DNA of 30,101 nucleotides from Acidobacteriota bacterium (GCA_003224075.1 QHYF01000063.1:1-30101); one strand, 5' to 3'; shown: positions 1 to 7,943, counted from the first letter of the stretch. Notes: generated by a model from the letters alone, not told the origin. Numbers and translations are program-made.

Positions 1-37
1 CGGGGTTTAGACTGCACTCAGAAAGCGAGAAGAGTAA

Positions 38-448
38 GTGAAGTCACTAACGATCGGTAAGCTCGCAAAAGAAGTTGGGGTCAACTTGGAAACCGTTCGC
101 TATTACGAACGCCGGGGTCTTCTGCCAAAACCTCCGCGAAGCACGTCATCCGGCTATCGTCAATTCCCGGAAGACGCCGCACGGCGGCTTAGATTCATTC
201 GGCGCGCTCAGGAACTTGGATTCTCGCTTGCTGAAATCCGAGAACTGTTGTCTCTCCGGGTTTCACGCAACACTACCAGCGCAGCAATTCTCACGCGAAC
301 CGAAGCCAAGATTGCCGATATAGACTCCAAAATACACAGTCTTGAGTCTATGAAGAAGGTGTTGCAGAAGCTGACAAGAGCGTGTGATGGATGCGCGCCA
401 GTGGCCGAATGTCCAATCCTTGACAGTCTTGATAAAGAGGAAGCATGA
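38..448 (+). CDS. MerR-family metal-responsive transcriptional regulator
   Basis: A 136-residue protein starting at GTG, with an N-terminal MerR winged helix-turn-helix (about residues 4-72; the signature 'VRYYERRGLL' is at 20-29), a dimerisation helix (about 80-112) and a Cys-rich tail with C116, C119 and C125. In MerR itself Hg(II) is held by three cysteines: one at the start of the dimerisation helix (C82 of Tn501 MerR) and two in the tail. Here the helix-start position carries N/T/T/S and no Cys, while the tail has one extra Cys. The metal site is therefore not canonical. The stop overlaps the next start (ATGA), so it is probably translated together with the MerC-like gene as operon regulator. 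The promoter must lie before the window. Regulator family is sure; mercury as inducer is inferred from the neighbours. Confidence 0.88.
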   Translation: MKSLTIGKLAKEVGVNLETVRYYERRGLLPKPPRSTSSGYRQFPEDAARRLRFIRRAQELGFSLAEIRELLSLRVSRNTTSAAILTRTEAKIADIDSKIHSLESMKKVLQKLTRACDGCAPVAECPILDSLDKEEA

Positions 449-861
449 ACCGCACGTGGAAGCATAGCTTAATGACATTACCGGGCGTCGGTGTCTCACT
501 GCTTCCCAAACTCGCTTGTCCCGCCTGCTGGCCAGCTTACGCTGCTTTGGTGTCTTCAGTTGGTCTGGGCTTTCTAATATCGACGGTCTATCTACTTCCA
601 ATGACTGCTGCGTTGCTGAGTTTTGCTTTGGGAGCAATCGCATTCAGAGCAAACCAACGCAATGGCTACGGCCCTTTCCTGCTGGGGTCGCTTGCTTCCG
701 CTGCCGTCCTTCTAGGTAAGTTTGTTTGGGAGTCCAAACCCACCGTGTACGGCGCATTCGGGCTGCTGGTCATCGCTTCATTATGGAATGCGTGGCCGCG
801 CCACAAAGCACCTAGCGAAGCGCCAATGTGCCCCGGCTGCGAACGAAAAGAAGTGCGATGA
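445..861 (+). CDS. merC: MerC-like mercury-resistance membrane protein
   Basis: A 138-residue integral membrane protein with about four hydrophobic segments (roughly residues 10-24, 32-52, 54-68 and 76-115). It has a Cys pair in the first membrane region (C25-P-A-C28, context 'LACPACWPAY') and a second pair near the C-terminus (C129, C132). This layout is that of MerC, an inner-membrane Hg(II) transporter whose first Cys pair receives the ion in the membrane and whose C-terminal pair faces the cytoplasm. A GAGGAA Shine-Dalgarno precedes the ATG, which overlaps the regulator's stop. It is followed 30 bases later by a small thioredoxin. GC is lower than in the rest of the window. The family call is from motif and topology only; another metal or metalloid cannot be excluded. 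Confidence 0.75.
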   Translation: MNRTWKHSLMTLPGVGVSLLPKLACPACWPAYAALVSSVGLGFLISTVYLLPMTAALLSFALGAIAFRANQRNGYGPFLLGSLASAAVLLGKFVWESKPTVYGAFGLLVIASLWNAWPRHKAPSEAPMCPGCERKEVR

Positions 862-891
862 GTTTAGTCTAAGAAGTATTAGGAGAACGCA

Positions 892-1146
892 ATGAACACA
901 AGAAAGAAAATCGAAGTCTTTAGTGCTGGCTGCTCAACATGCAAGGAAACCATCGAACTGGTGAAGAAGATTGCAGGCTCTTCCCATGAGGTGGTAATTC
1001 ACGACATGCAGAAGTCTGAAGTAGCTTCCAAGGCAAGAGAACGCGGGGTTAGAAGCGTGCCAGCCGTCGTCATTGACGGTAAGCTGGCCGGATGCTGTGC
1101 TGGCCGTGGCCCGGACGAACATGTTCTGCGTTCTGCCCTAGCCTAG
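892..1146 (+). CDS. Small thioredoxin-fold protein of the mer-like operon
   Basis: An 84-residue single-domain thioredoxin/glutaredoxin-fold protein. The redox motif C14-S-T-C17 sits after the first strand, the cis-proline loop is 'RSVPAVVIDG' (P57), and an unusual vicinal Cys pair (C68, C69) follows in 'LAGCCAGR'. Strong AGGAG Shine-Dalgarno six bases before the ATG. Position as third gene after a MerR regulator and MerC-like transporter suggests it passes metal or reduces disulfides in metal handling, taking the place of MerP or a reductase; this is inference. The vicinal cysteines could bind soft metals. No signal peptide, so it should be cytoplasmic. Confidence 0.78.
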   Translation: MNTRKKIEVFSAGCSTCKETIELVKKIAGSSHEVVIHDMQKSEVASKARERGVRSVPAVVIDGKLAGCCAGRGPDEHVLRSALA

Positions 1147-1292
1147 GTTTTTGTTGGTTGAAGCCTGATTAACGCAGTAATAGGACAAATGAAATCTTCC
1201 CGGCTCCCCAGAAATCCGGCTCGAGGAAGTTGCCCACTATTCCGGGTACTCGGCATATCGAAACCTGCCCCCCACCGCAGCCGGCGCTGGGA

Positions 1293-2498
1293 TCAGGAAG
1301 TTGGTTTGTCCGGAACGGGCTGCGTGGCGACGAAATCGTCGTGAAAACGCCGGCCGTAGGAATCCAGCAATTGCTGAATTCGTTCGGGGCTCTGGGATTT
1401 CAGAACGAAACCAGCGTGGTGGTATTTCGCGACCCGATAAATGATTTCAGGGTCTGTGAATGCGGAAGTATCAGGGTGTTCCTGGCGGGCAAGAGAGAGA
1501 ATAACTCCGGCGTAATCGCGGCGCGCGGCGGGAAGCGCGTAGGGTTGTTTCCCAGCTCCGATTTCAAGACGAGCCCATTCGCGCCAGAGGTTGATACCCG
1601 TGGCGGCCTCAATGACGTCTGAAATGTAAGCGCCGCCGACGCGAGCAGCAACCTCAATGAAATAGAATTTTCCGCCGGCGTGCGATTTCAGGAATTCAGC
1701 GTGTGTCACGCCACGCACGAAGCCCAGGCCTTCCAGCAGATTGTGATTAATTTCGAGAAGCGCTCCGGCTTCTTCCGCGTCCCGGGGAAGCGTGCGCGTC
1801 GTGAACACGCCGCCAGAATGCGCGGTATCGAGCGGCGGCGCGCCATAAGCATGCGCCTCAGCGAAGACGACGGCGCGCTCCGAGACCACACTGTCAACGT
1901 GATAGACGGTGCCCGGAACGAATTGCTCGAGCAAATAGAAAGATTGCTGGTCGCCGAGCCGATCGAGCCAGGGCCAGAGTTCTTCGGGCGAATGAATCTT
2001 TTTCATGCCGATGCCGGAGGCTTGCGAGCGAGGCTTGAGCAGCCAGGGACCGGGGACGCGCGACATGAATTCCCGGAGCGTGCCGTAGTTGAGAACGTGG
2101 ACGAATTCGGGCACAAGGATACCCGCTTCTCCGGCTTGCGCGCGCATGGCCAGCTTGTCGCGAAAATAACGGACAGTGGAGAGGCCCATGCCGGGGATGC
2201 GGAGATGCTCGCGGAGGGCGGAAACGTTCTCCATGTCAAATTCGTCGAGCGCGACGATGCGGTCGATGGCCTGCGACCTCGCGGTGTAGCTCACCGCGTA
2301 GATCAAGCCCTGCAGCGGCAACTCTTCCGGCATGGTGAAAACTTCATCGATACATTCGAATGGCCAATTGGCGTGGCGGAGCTTTTCGACGGTCAAGAGA
2401 AGCACGCGGCAGCCGATCGCTTTGCAAGTGCGGATGAATTCCTGACCCTTTTCGAAGGAAGCGACACAAAGAATGGTTAGAGGTCGAACTTCCGGCAT
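1293..2498 (-). CDS. ATP-grasp domain protein (carboxylate-amine ligase type)
   Basis: A 401-residue protein with an N-terminal pre-ATP-grasp Rossmann-like region (about 1-105) and an ATP-grasp fold (about 110-320). Visible elements are 'LLKPRS' with K155 (ATP-binding Lys), 'LLEQFV' with E191, 'HAEFL' with E268, and 'FIEVAARVGG' with E282 as likely Mg ligand. The Asn usual in the last motif is Ala, as in some non-purine ATP-grasp ligases. Such enzymes join a carboxylate to an amine through an acyl-phosphate; the substrates cannot be named. The ATG at 2498 is chosen because AGGGAG lies just upstream and homology begins there; the frame stays open further upstream only as a shadow of the esterase gene. 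It is the last gene of the co-directional run 6612-1293. Confidence 0.82.
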   Translation of the reverse strand: MPEVRPLTILCVASFEKGQEFIRTCKAIGCRVLLLTVEKLRHANWPFECIDEVFTMPEELPLQGLIYAVSYTARSQAIDRIVALDEFDMENVSALREHLRIPGMGLSTVRYFRDKLAMRAQAGEAGILVPEFVHVLNYGTLREFMSRVPGPWLLKPRSQASGIGMKKIHSPEELWPWLDRLGDQQSFYLLEQFVPGTVYHVDSVVSERAVVFAEAHAYGAPPLDTAHSGGVFTTRTLPRDAEEAGALLEINHNLLEGLGFVRGVTHAEFLKSHAGGKFYFIEVAARVGGAYISDVIEAATGINLWREWARLEIGAGKQPYALPAARRDYAGVILSLARQEHPDTSAFTDPEIIYRVAKYHHAGFVLKSQSPERIQQLLDSYGRRFHDDFVATQPVPDKPTS

Positions 2499-2569
2499 CC
2501 GATGCTCCCTGATGACGGCCCCGTCACAACCGCCCGTTGAATTGCTGACCAACGTGCGGCGAGCGCGGA

Positions 2570-3352
2570 TTATACAGCGGCCTCGCCCCCCGGATACAGG
2601 AATTGCAGAAAGGGTCCGACACGCTGCGCCCACGCGGCTTCGTTGTGTTCCGCGCCTTCGACGCGCTCGTAGTGCAGGTCCCGCCCGAGCTGCCAGCCTT
2701 TGGCGAGGAGCACGCCACGGAATTTCTCCACGTCGCGCACGATGCGCGCGCCTTCGCGCGTGCCGATGTCGAGCCAAATCCGCGGGCGCGGCTGAACCAC
2801 TGCGGCCTGGGCAAAGCGATGAATTACGCCGTGGTTCCACCAGACGGACGGCGAGAGCGCGGCAATTTTCCCGAAAATGCGCGAATGCTTGAGTCCAATA
2901 TAGAGAGAGACCAGACCACCGAGCGACGAACCGCCAATGCCAGTATGCTCTGGGCCGGAAAGCGTGCGGTATTCGCGATCCACAAATGGTTTCACTTCCT
3001 CGATCAGAAACCTCGCATACCGGTCGGCGCGGCCCCCGCCGAGTTTCGGTGCATGGGTCGGGGTGTATTCCCGGATGCGTGCTTTGGTGTTGTACACCGC
3101 CACGATAATGAGAGGCTGGACAGCGCCCGATTGAATGCAATGATCCGCGGTTTGTCCAACGCGCCAATCCTGCCCCGGGATGAAGGAGGTGGCGCCATCG
3201 AAGAGATTCTGTCCGTCCTGAAGATAGAGGACGGGGAAATGCCGTCCAGGCTTGTCAGCGTATCCGGGCGGCGTATAGACGATGAGGTCGCGCTGGTTGC
3301 GGAGGAACCGCGAGTGAAATTGTTTGTGTTTGCGGAGCTGTCCGGAACTCAC
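2570..3352 (-). CDS. Alpha/beta hydrolase, esterase D/Fes-like family
   Basis: A 260-residue alpha/beta hydrolase of the putative esterase family that includes enterochelin esterase-like and esterase D proteins. The strand 'VLYLQDGQNLFDG' (41-53) is typical. The nucleophile elbow is G-S-S-L-G with S143, followed by a likely acid D195 ('WLDIGTREG') and H236 ('EGAEHNEAAW'). No signal peptide is visible, so it should be cytoplasmic. The GTG start overlaps the stop of the phospholipase-like gene (GTGA) and there is no Shine-Dalgarno before it, so translation is probably coupled. The ATP-grasp gene follows 71 bases downstream on the same strand. The substrate is unknown; ester hydrolysis is the family activity. 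Confidence 0.85.
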   Translation of the reverse strand: MSSGQLRKHKQFHSRFLRNQRDLIVYTPPGYADKPGRHFPVLYLQDGQNLFDGATSFIPGQDWRVGQTADHCIQSGAVQPLIIVAVYNTKARIREYTPTHAPKLGGGRADRYARFLIEEVKPFVDREYRTLSGPEHTGIGGSSLGGLVSLYIGLKHSRIFGKIAALSPSVWWNHGVIHRFAQAAVVQPRPRIWLDIGTREGARIVRDVEKFRGVLLAKGWQLGRDLHYERVEGAEHNEAAWAQRVGPFLQFLYPGGEAAV

Positions 3353-4878
3353 GGCGCGACGGTCACCAGAAGTTCTTTCGCCTCGACATGCCGCCTGGGT
3401 CTCACCAATAGGTTCACGATGCGTCCCGAAATGGGTGCACAGATATTAGACTGCAAGGTCATGGCTTCGGGCGCTGGAAAGTTGGCACCGAGTTCCACCG
3501 CGTGACTCGCGAATACGAATCGCGATTCCCCTGCGGTTGGCCGCGAGTCATTTATGGAATGGGTTGGCTTCTTCATCTCAATAGTTGCGGCTGAATCAGC
3601 AACGATTGACGTTGGAGTTGCCGATTTCAACTGTTGAAGTTCGCTTTGGACCTTTGCCCAGGCCTTGGCTTTGCGCTTGGTGGCGTAGGGTGCGTCAGGC
3701 TCGCCAAAGAAGTTCAGGAGTTCCGCTTTGACCTCGGGTGTGGCGCCCGCGAAGTTCCTTTCCGCTAATTTGTCCAAAAGTTCGGCGTGCGCTTCGTCGT
3801 TCAAGCGGTATTTCCCGGGACCGGTGCTCTCGCCGACATCGAAATTATCATTGGGCAGTTCCAGCCGGCCTTCGCGAGCTTCCGTCAGCAGCTTGCGGTA
3901 GCGATCAAGCGTGGCATTGAAGCTCGCCTCAAACATCTGCTCGGTCTGGGGCGTGGGTGTCCTGAACTGGAGAACCTTGAGCGGGCCGAATTTAGGAATC
4001 AGCCTGTAGAGAAAAGCGAGAAAACGTTCGGCCGGGCCGGGCTTGCGATAGTCTTTGCCCCATTCGCGCTCGTAATTCGAACGCGACAAATTGAAAAGGA
4101 ATTTTTTCCTGGTGATGTCAGGAATATCGTCCTTGATCTCATCTTTTTTTAGGTGCCAGGCAATGCGCGTGGCCTTGGGAATGAGCTTGCTGACGTCGCG
4201 GCGGTAGGAATTGAGAACTTTTTCCTCGCTTACCAGGACATCGCTCAATTCCAGACCGTAAGTTTCCCGGAACGCCCGATCGAGAACCGGGCGAGCGACT
4301 TCGAAACCGATGAAATCGTGGTAGCTGTCCGGAGCGTAGCGTTCCCGCGCAATCTCGAGAACGTCGAAGCCGAATTCGGTCTTCACATGGGCAAGCCGGC
4401 CATCTTCATAGGAAACGCTGTCGCCGTATTTTTTCCGGAGGCCCGGATAGAGTAGCGGGACGGCCCGATTGGTGCCGATGCGGTGGCCATCGTTGTCCGC
4501 GGCATAGTGCGCCAGCGCGCCGGCGGCGAAAGCGTATTCGTTGAGATCTTTCGCGTCTCGCAGCAGCGCCAGGATGAAATCGCCGCTGCGGATGTAGTGC
4601 GTGAGGTCGCTGAAAAACGGGCTGCCGTAAGGGTAATACCCCATATCCTGAATGATGGCTCCGCCATAGGCGTAGGCTTGGGCCCGGCTCAGATCCTCCT
4701 CGGTTGCCCGCGGAAATTTTTTCAATAGCAGGGGCTTGACATGAGTCTCCCAGACCGCATCAATGATAGCCTCATGCGAGAGTACGGCGTACGCTCGGAC
4801 GGGAACGGGGCACGCCAGCGCGACTGCAAGCAGGCAAACGCCAAAGACGCGGACGCGGTTGAACAATCGCTTCATCAT
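3349..4878 (-). CDS. Exported zinc-dependent phospholipase C-like protein with biotinyl-like C-terminal segment
   Basis: A 509-residue protein. The start at 4878 (ATGATG) gives a clean signal peptide: basic 'MKRLFNRVR', a hydrophobic core, and cleavage after about residue 29. Residues 31-140 resemble the zinc-dependent phospholipase C/S1-P1 fold: 'SHEAIID' (H35), D78, 'DLTHYIRSGDF' (H94), and 'AHYAADNDGH' (H124, D128, H132) supply plausible zinc ligands. The middle (about 140-400) is helical and unassigned. The last 40 residues resemble a biotinyl/lipoyl attachment domain ('EAMTLQ', 'APISGRIVNLLV', 'HVEAKELL'), but the modified Lys is replaced by T474. A biotinyl domain behind a signal peptide would be odd, so the tail may be a degenerate barrel used for binding. 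Its stop overlaps the esterase start. Confidence 0.78.
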   Translation of the reverse strand: MMKRLFNRVRVFGVCLLAVALACPVPVRAYAVLSHEAIIDAVWETHVKPLLLKKFPRATEEDLSRAQAYAYGGAIIQDMGYYPYGSPFFSDLTHYIRSGDFILALLRDAKDLNEYAFAAGALAHYAADNDGHRIGTNRAVPLLYPGLRKKYGDSVSYEDGRLAHVKTEFGFDVLEIARERYAPDSYHDFIGFEVARPVLDRAFRETYGLELSDVLVSEEKVLNSYRRDVSKLIPKATRIAWHLKKDEIKDDIPDITRKKFLFNLSRSNYEREWGKDYRKPGPAERFLAFLYRLIPKFGPLKVLQFRTPTPQTEQMFEASFNATLDRYRKLLTEAREGRLELPNDNFDVGESTGPGKYRLNDEAHAELLDKLAERNFAGATPEVKAELLNFFGEPDAPYATKRKAKAWAKVQSELQQLKSATPTSIVADSAATIEMKKPTHSINDSRPTAGESRFVFASHAVELGANFPAPEAMTLQSNICAPISGRIVNLLVRPRRHVEAKELLVTVAP

Positions 4879-4938
4879 TCCAACGCACAAATGGGAACCT
4901 GGGTCCAGAGCCCTTTCATGATAAGGCAAGCGGGACTC

Positions 4939-6612
4939 TCAAGGCTTGAGGAGCGGCTCGGCATAACGAATGGGAACCCCGAAGTTGGAACCGCCGAAAC
5001 CTCTGACGACGGCAAATGTTACTCCGATCACGCCGCCGTCGCGGTTGATGAGCGGCCCGCCGGAACCCCCGGATGTAGTCTGAGCATCGTAAACAATCTT
5101 GTCGGGAAGAACATCACCGATGTGACCCTGCGTCACCAAGGGACGAATGAGTTTGCGGCGCACCAGTTCCTGAACGACTTTCTCAGGGTCGCCGGCGGTG
5201 CTCTTGGCAATTTCATTCACAGTCTCTTCCCCCGCGCGCGCAAGAATGGCGCTGAGCCCCGTGGCATAGCCAAGGGAGATGAGGGGCTGGCCACTGACTG
5301 CGGCTTCTTTGCGCGCGTCGAGCTTCAGGATGGGCCGCTTGAGGCCGGAAAGATCGCCCTTCAGCAGAGCGAGATCGGCCTGGTCGGAAATCTGCGAAAT
5401 GCTGACGCGGACACCGGCAGGGGCATCCGGAAAGTAGGCTTCGAATTGCGCGATGGCGGGATTCAGTCCCTGCTCCAGCACGGAACTGAGTTCGTCATTT
5501 TTCCACCAAGGCTGCACGACGTGATGGTTGGTGAGGATGCGGTCGTCGCCAACGACAAATCCCGTGCCGAAGAAATCGGCGCGAACCTCCGGTGCGCTGC
5601 CTTCCAAGGTGTAAACGGGATTGCCATCACTATCCTTGAGGGGCCCGCCATCGGGAGCGATTCCCCCGTAGCGGAGCGGGCGCCCGGAACTCCGGTCGAC
5701 GAAAGAGACGGAAACGTGCAAGAGACAAACACTCGGCGCATAGGCACGGATCACTCCTTCGGCGGTTTGGGACTCCGTTTCCATGCGCCCAAGGCGGCTG
5801 GTCGTATCGTCGAGCTGTTTTCGGAGTGAGGAGATTTCGCCGGCCTCGGCAGCCGAAAGCTTCCGGCGCAGCTCCTCGGATTCCTGCTGGAGCTGTTGCT
5901 TCTGCTGGAGGACATCGGTTTGCTGCAGATCGGCGCGCGCGCTTCGCGCATCTGAGACCAGTTGATTCTGACGATGAGCGCCGCGCTCGAGCTGGGCAAT
6001 GACGGAGTAAGCGCGGCGGGTCTCCTTCTCAGCCCGGCGCGAATACAGGAAAAAAATGCCGGCAATGAGAATGGCGACCGCGAACAGCGCGGAGACTCCA
6101 ATTTTCAAGGCGCGTTCGAGAGAGAAGGCGTCCCGGGTCATTTTTTCGGTGACCGCCAGCGCCTGGAATGCGGTCTGCGCCATCTCGCGGCCTTCATCGG
6201 CGATGCGGGTTTTGTCTCGCATTTCGTCTAACGCATGTTTTTCGCGCAATTGCACGCGCACTCGCGCCAACAACTCGGCAGGCTCCCAGGGTGAGGAGAG
6301 AACCTCATCGGCGCCGAGGTCGAGCCCGCGCGCCCGTTCCGCACCGCCACCACGAATAAGGAGAATGACTCGCGTACCTGCGGTGGCGGTGTTGCCTTTA
6401 ACCTCGGAGAGGGCATCACAGCACTGGACGTCCGCAATGTCGGCCGAGAGGAGTAGAAGGTCCACCCCGGCGTCCCAAACAAACTGAAATCCTTCGGACT
6501 GGAGGGCGGATGAAGCGACCTCATAGCCTGCCGAGCGCAGGAGTTCCTCGAGCGAATGGCGCGAGGCCGGGTCGGGATCGACAATCAGAATTCTTTCGCC
6601 TTTTGATGACAA
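4939..6612 (-). CDS. Membrane-anchored trypsin-like serine protease with degenerate receiver domain
   Basis: A 557-residue four-part protein. Residues 6-123 form a response-regulator receiver fold ('ILIVDPDPASR' with D12 and D14), but the phosphoacceptor Asp is S56 ('LLLLSADI') and the conserved Lys before Pro is S107 ('LSSPW'). Residues 169-190 are one transmembrane helix. Residues 195-285 are a Gln/Glu-rich coiled coil. Residues 290-557 are a trypsin-like protease with H364 ('TNHHVV'), D413 ('DQADLALL') and S517 ('GGSGGP'), as in DegP/HtrA, without a PDZ domain. Topology should be receiver inside, protease outside. The only in-frame start is TTG at 6612 with a weak Shine-Dalgarno. It lies 166 bases after lexA on the same strand and 60 bases before the phospholipase-like gene. 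Confidence 0.85.
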   Translation of the reverse strand: MSSKGERILIVDPDPASRHSLEELLRSAGYEVASSALQSEGFQFVWDAGVDLLLLSADIADVQCCDALSEVKGNTATAGTRVILLIRGGGAERARGLDLGADEVLSSPWEPAELLARVRVQLREKHALDEMRDKTRIADEGREMAQTAFQALAVTEKMTRDAFSLERALKIGVSALFAVAILIAGIFFLYSRRAEKETRRAYSVIAQLERGAHRQNQLVSDARSARADLQQTDVLQQKQQLQQESEELRRKLSAAEAGEISSLRKQLDDTTSRLGRMETESQTAEGVIRAYAPSVCLLHVSVSFVDRSSGRPLRYGGIAPDGGPLKDSDGNPVYTLEGSAPEVRADFFGTGFVVGDDRILTNHHVVQPWWKNDELSSVLEQGLNPAIAQFEAYFPDAPAGVRVSISQISDQADLALLKGDLSGLKRPILKLDARKEAAVSGQPLISLGYATGLSAILARAGEETVNEIAKSTAGDPEKVVQELVRRKLIRPLVTQGHIGDVLPDKIVYDAQTTSGGSGGPLINRDGGVIGVTFAVVRGFGGSNFGVPIRYAEPLLKP

Positions 6613-6778
6613 GTCGCGGCCTACTGAATCCCTTCATCTTTCAGATGCGCGCAGTTGAATTCTGGCACAAACAATTTGCAGGTGAAAGAACACACCGGCT
6701 GCGCGCGAATCGGCGAGGAGGCAACTTACAAGCAATTGTCGTGTGCAGGGCTGTTGAAAGAGAACGAAAGACTTCGAG

Positions 6779-7402
6779 TTAATATTTCCGGAGAACGCCG
6801 ATGACGCGGCCCTGAATTTTTACGTCGTTTGCGGCAACGACAATGGGAGCCATTTCCGAATTTGCAGGCTGCAGGCGAATCTTGCCGGCGCCGTCGCGAT
6901 AGAAGCGCTTGAGCGTTGCTTCTTCGCCGCCGACCAGCGCCACGACGATGTCGCCCGCATTGGCGACCTGGGTCTGCTCGCATACAACGTAGTCCCCGTC
7001 CATGATGTGATCTTCGATCATGGAGCTGCCTTTGACCTGCAGGACGAAGGAATTGCCGCCGCGCGCGAAATCGCCGAGCGAAATTGTCTCGCGCTCCTCG
7101 ACCGCTTCCAGCGGGCGGCCCGCCGCGATGCGGCCAACCAGAGGCAACTCCTGAATCTTCCTCTCGATCACCTGCTCTTTCACGGATTTTGGCAATTGCA
7201 CAATTTCGATGGAACGACTCTGGTTGTAGCCGCGGCGAATGAAGCCCTTCTTCTCCAGCGTCGTGATGTGCTTGTGCACGGTGGCAAGCGACGTGAGCTT
7301 CAGCCCCTTGCCGATCTCTTCGAAGCTGGGCGCGTAACCGTGCTTGGTCTCAAACGCGACGAGGAAATCGAGAACTTCTTTTTGCCGTTTGGTCAGGGCC
7401 AT
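6779..7402 (-). CDS. lexA: LexA repressor, SOS response master regulator
   Basis: A 207-residue LexA. Residues 1-66 are the winged helix-turn-helix ('TKRQKEVLDFL', 'TSLATVHKHITTLEKKGFI'). The self-cleavage bond is A94-G95 in 'GRIAAGRPLEA'. The S24 peptidase dyad is S127 ('GSSMIEDHI') and K165 ('EATLKRFYRD'). RecA filaments trigger its autocleavage, which releases DNA-repair genes; recA is about 7 kb away in this window. The ATG at 7402 is preferred over an upstream TTG because GGAGG lies eight bases before it. A sigma-70-type promoter is visible upstream. No shared operator was recognised between the lexA and recA upstream regions by eye. Confidence 0.96.
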   Translation of the reverse strand: MALTKRQKEVLDFLVAFETKHGYAPSFEEIGKGLKLTSLATVHKHITTLEKKGFIRRGYNQSRSIEIVQLPKSVKEQVIERKIQELPLVGRIAAGRPLEAVEERETISLGDFARGGNSFVLQVKGSSMIEDHIMDGDYVVCEQTQVANAGDIVVALVGGEEATLKRFYRDGAGKIRLQPANSEMAPIVVAANDVKIQGRVIGVLRKY

Positions 7403-7438
7403 GGCTGGGGCCTCCACTCGCAAATGTTTTCCACAGGC

Positions 7439-7467
7439 ACTTTAGGCGAAAAGAAAGCGAACGTCAA
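7439..7467 (-). promoter_or_regulatory. Predicted sigma-70 promoter of lexA
   Basis: On the minus strand TTGACG (7462-7467) and TAAAGT (7439-7444) are separated by exactly 17 bases. The transcript would begin near 7432 and reach the lexA ATG after about 30 bases, with GGAGG in the leader. Confidence 0.6.
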
Positions 7468-7542
7468 GCACCATTTTCCTTCGCGGCAACCTCAGTCGCG
7501 CAACTCGTCCCATTCTCCGAAGAAGTGATATACAAGTAAGCG

Positions 7543-7698
7543 ATGGCCAATTCTTCGAAACCCTCCTCGTCCACCATTGCCGCCGCCATCGTTGCTATCC
7601 TTGCCGGCCTCTGCGTTCTCTTGTGTTGTTCGCTTGCATTCTTTGGAACACTGTTGAACACCTTGCCCGCTAACCAGGATTCCCCGGGCGGAATCTGA
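7543..7698 (+). CDS. Possible small single-span membrane protein (51 residues)
   Basis: An ATG-initiated reading frame of 51 codons encodes a short polar N-terminus (MANSSKPSSS), one hydrophobic helix (about residues 11-40, with the cysteines LCVLLCCS inside it) and a polar tail ending NQDSPGGI. The frame fills the otherwise empty space between divergently oriented lexA and korA. The Shine-Dalgarno is weak (AAG/TAAG just before the start), so expression is uncertain. The amphipathic layout of N-terminus, membrane helix and tail is better than expected from random sequence. No function can be assigned. The next 245 bases up to korA show no further gene. Confidence 0.4.
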   Translation: MANSSKPSSSTIAAAIVAILAGLCVLLCCSLAFFGTLLNTLPANQDSPGGI

Positions 7699-7943
7699 TC
7701 CTTGTCTGAATGGAACCCGTAACTGGCGAGCGGGTCTATACGTCTTTTCGGATAAGACACAATGCCGCGCGGCGGACTCTCTCCCCGCCGCGCCCGCGCC
7801 GGTATGGTATCCTTTTTGTGTCGGCTCCCGGCGGCATGCCTTGGAAGCTATCCTGCTCACCGCGCCGCTTCATCGTTTGATCGAGCCGCACTCCTCCCGG
7901 GGAATATGAGGAGTCCATCGAAGAGCGGAGGTTCAGGATAAGA

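Noticed and set aside
1680..2480. 266-codon open frame on the plus strand
   Set aside because: Antisense to the ATP-grasp gene.
2499..3167. N-terminal extension of the ATP-grasp frame by 223 codons
   Set aside because: It is a shadow of the esterase gene in another frame; an ATG with a good Shine-Dalgarno at 2498 marks the real start.
2603..3505. 300-codon open frame on the plus strand
   Set aside because: Antisense to the esterase gene, which has intact catalytic motifs; the plus-strand protein has no recognisable features.
4741..5829. 362-codon open frame on the plus strand
   Set aside because: It lies antisense to the receiver-protease and phospholipase-like genes, has no recognisable domain, and is the kind of frame that high third-position GC creates opposite a real gene.
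7403..7540. A LexA operator shared by lexA and recA
   Set aside because: GAAC-N4-GTTC and GTTC-N7-GTTC type sites were looked for upstream of both genes; only isolated GTTC/GAAC half-sites were seen, so no operator is claimed.
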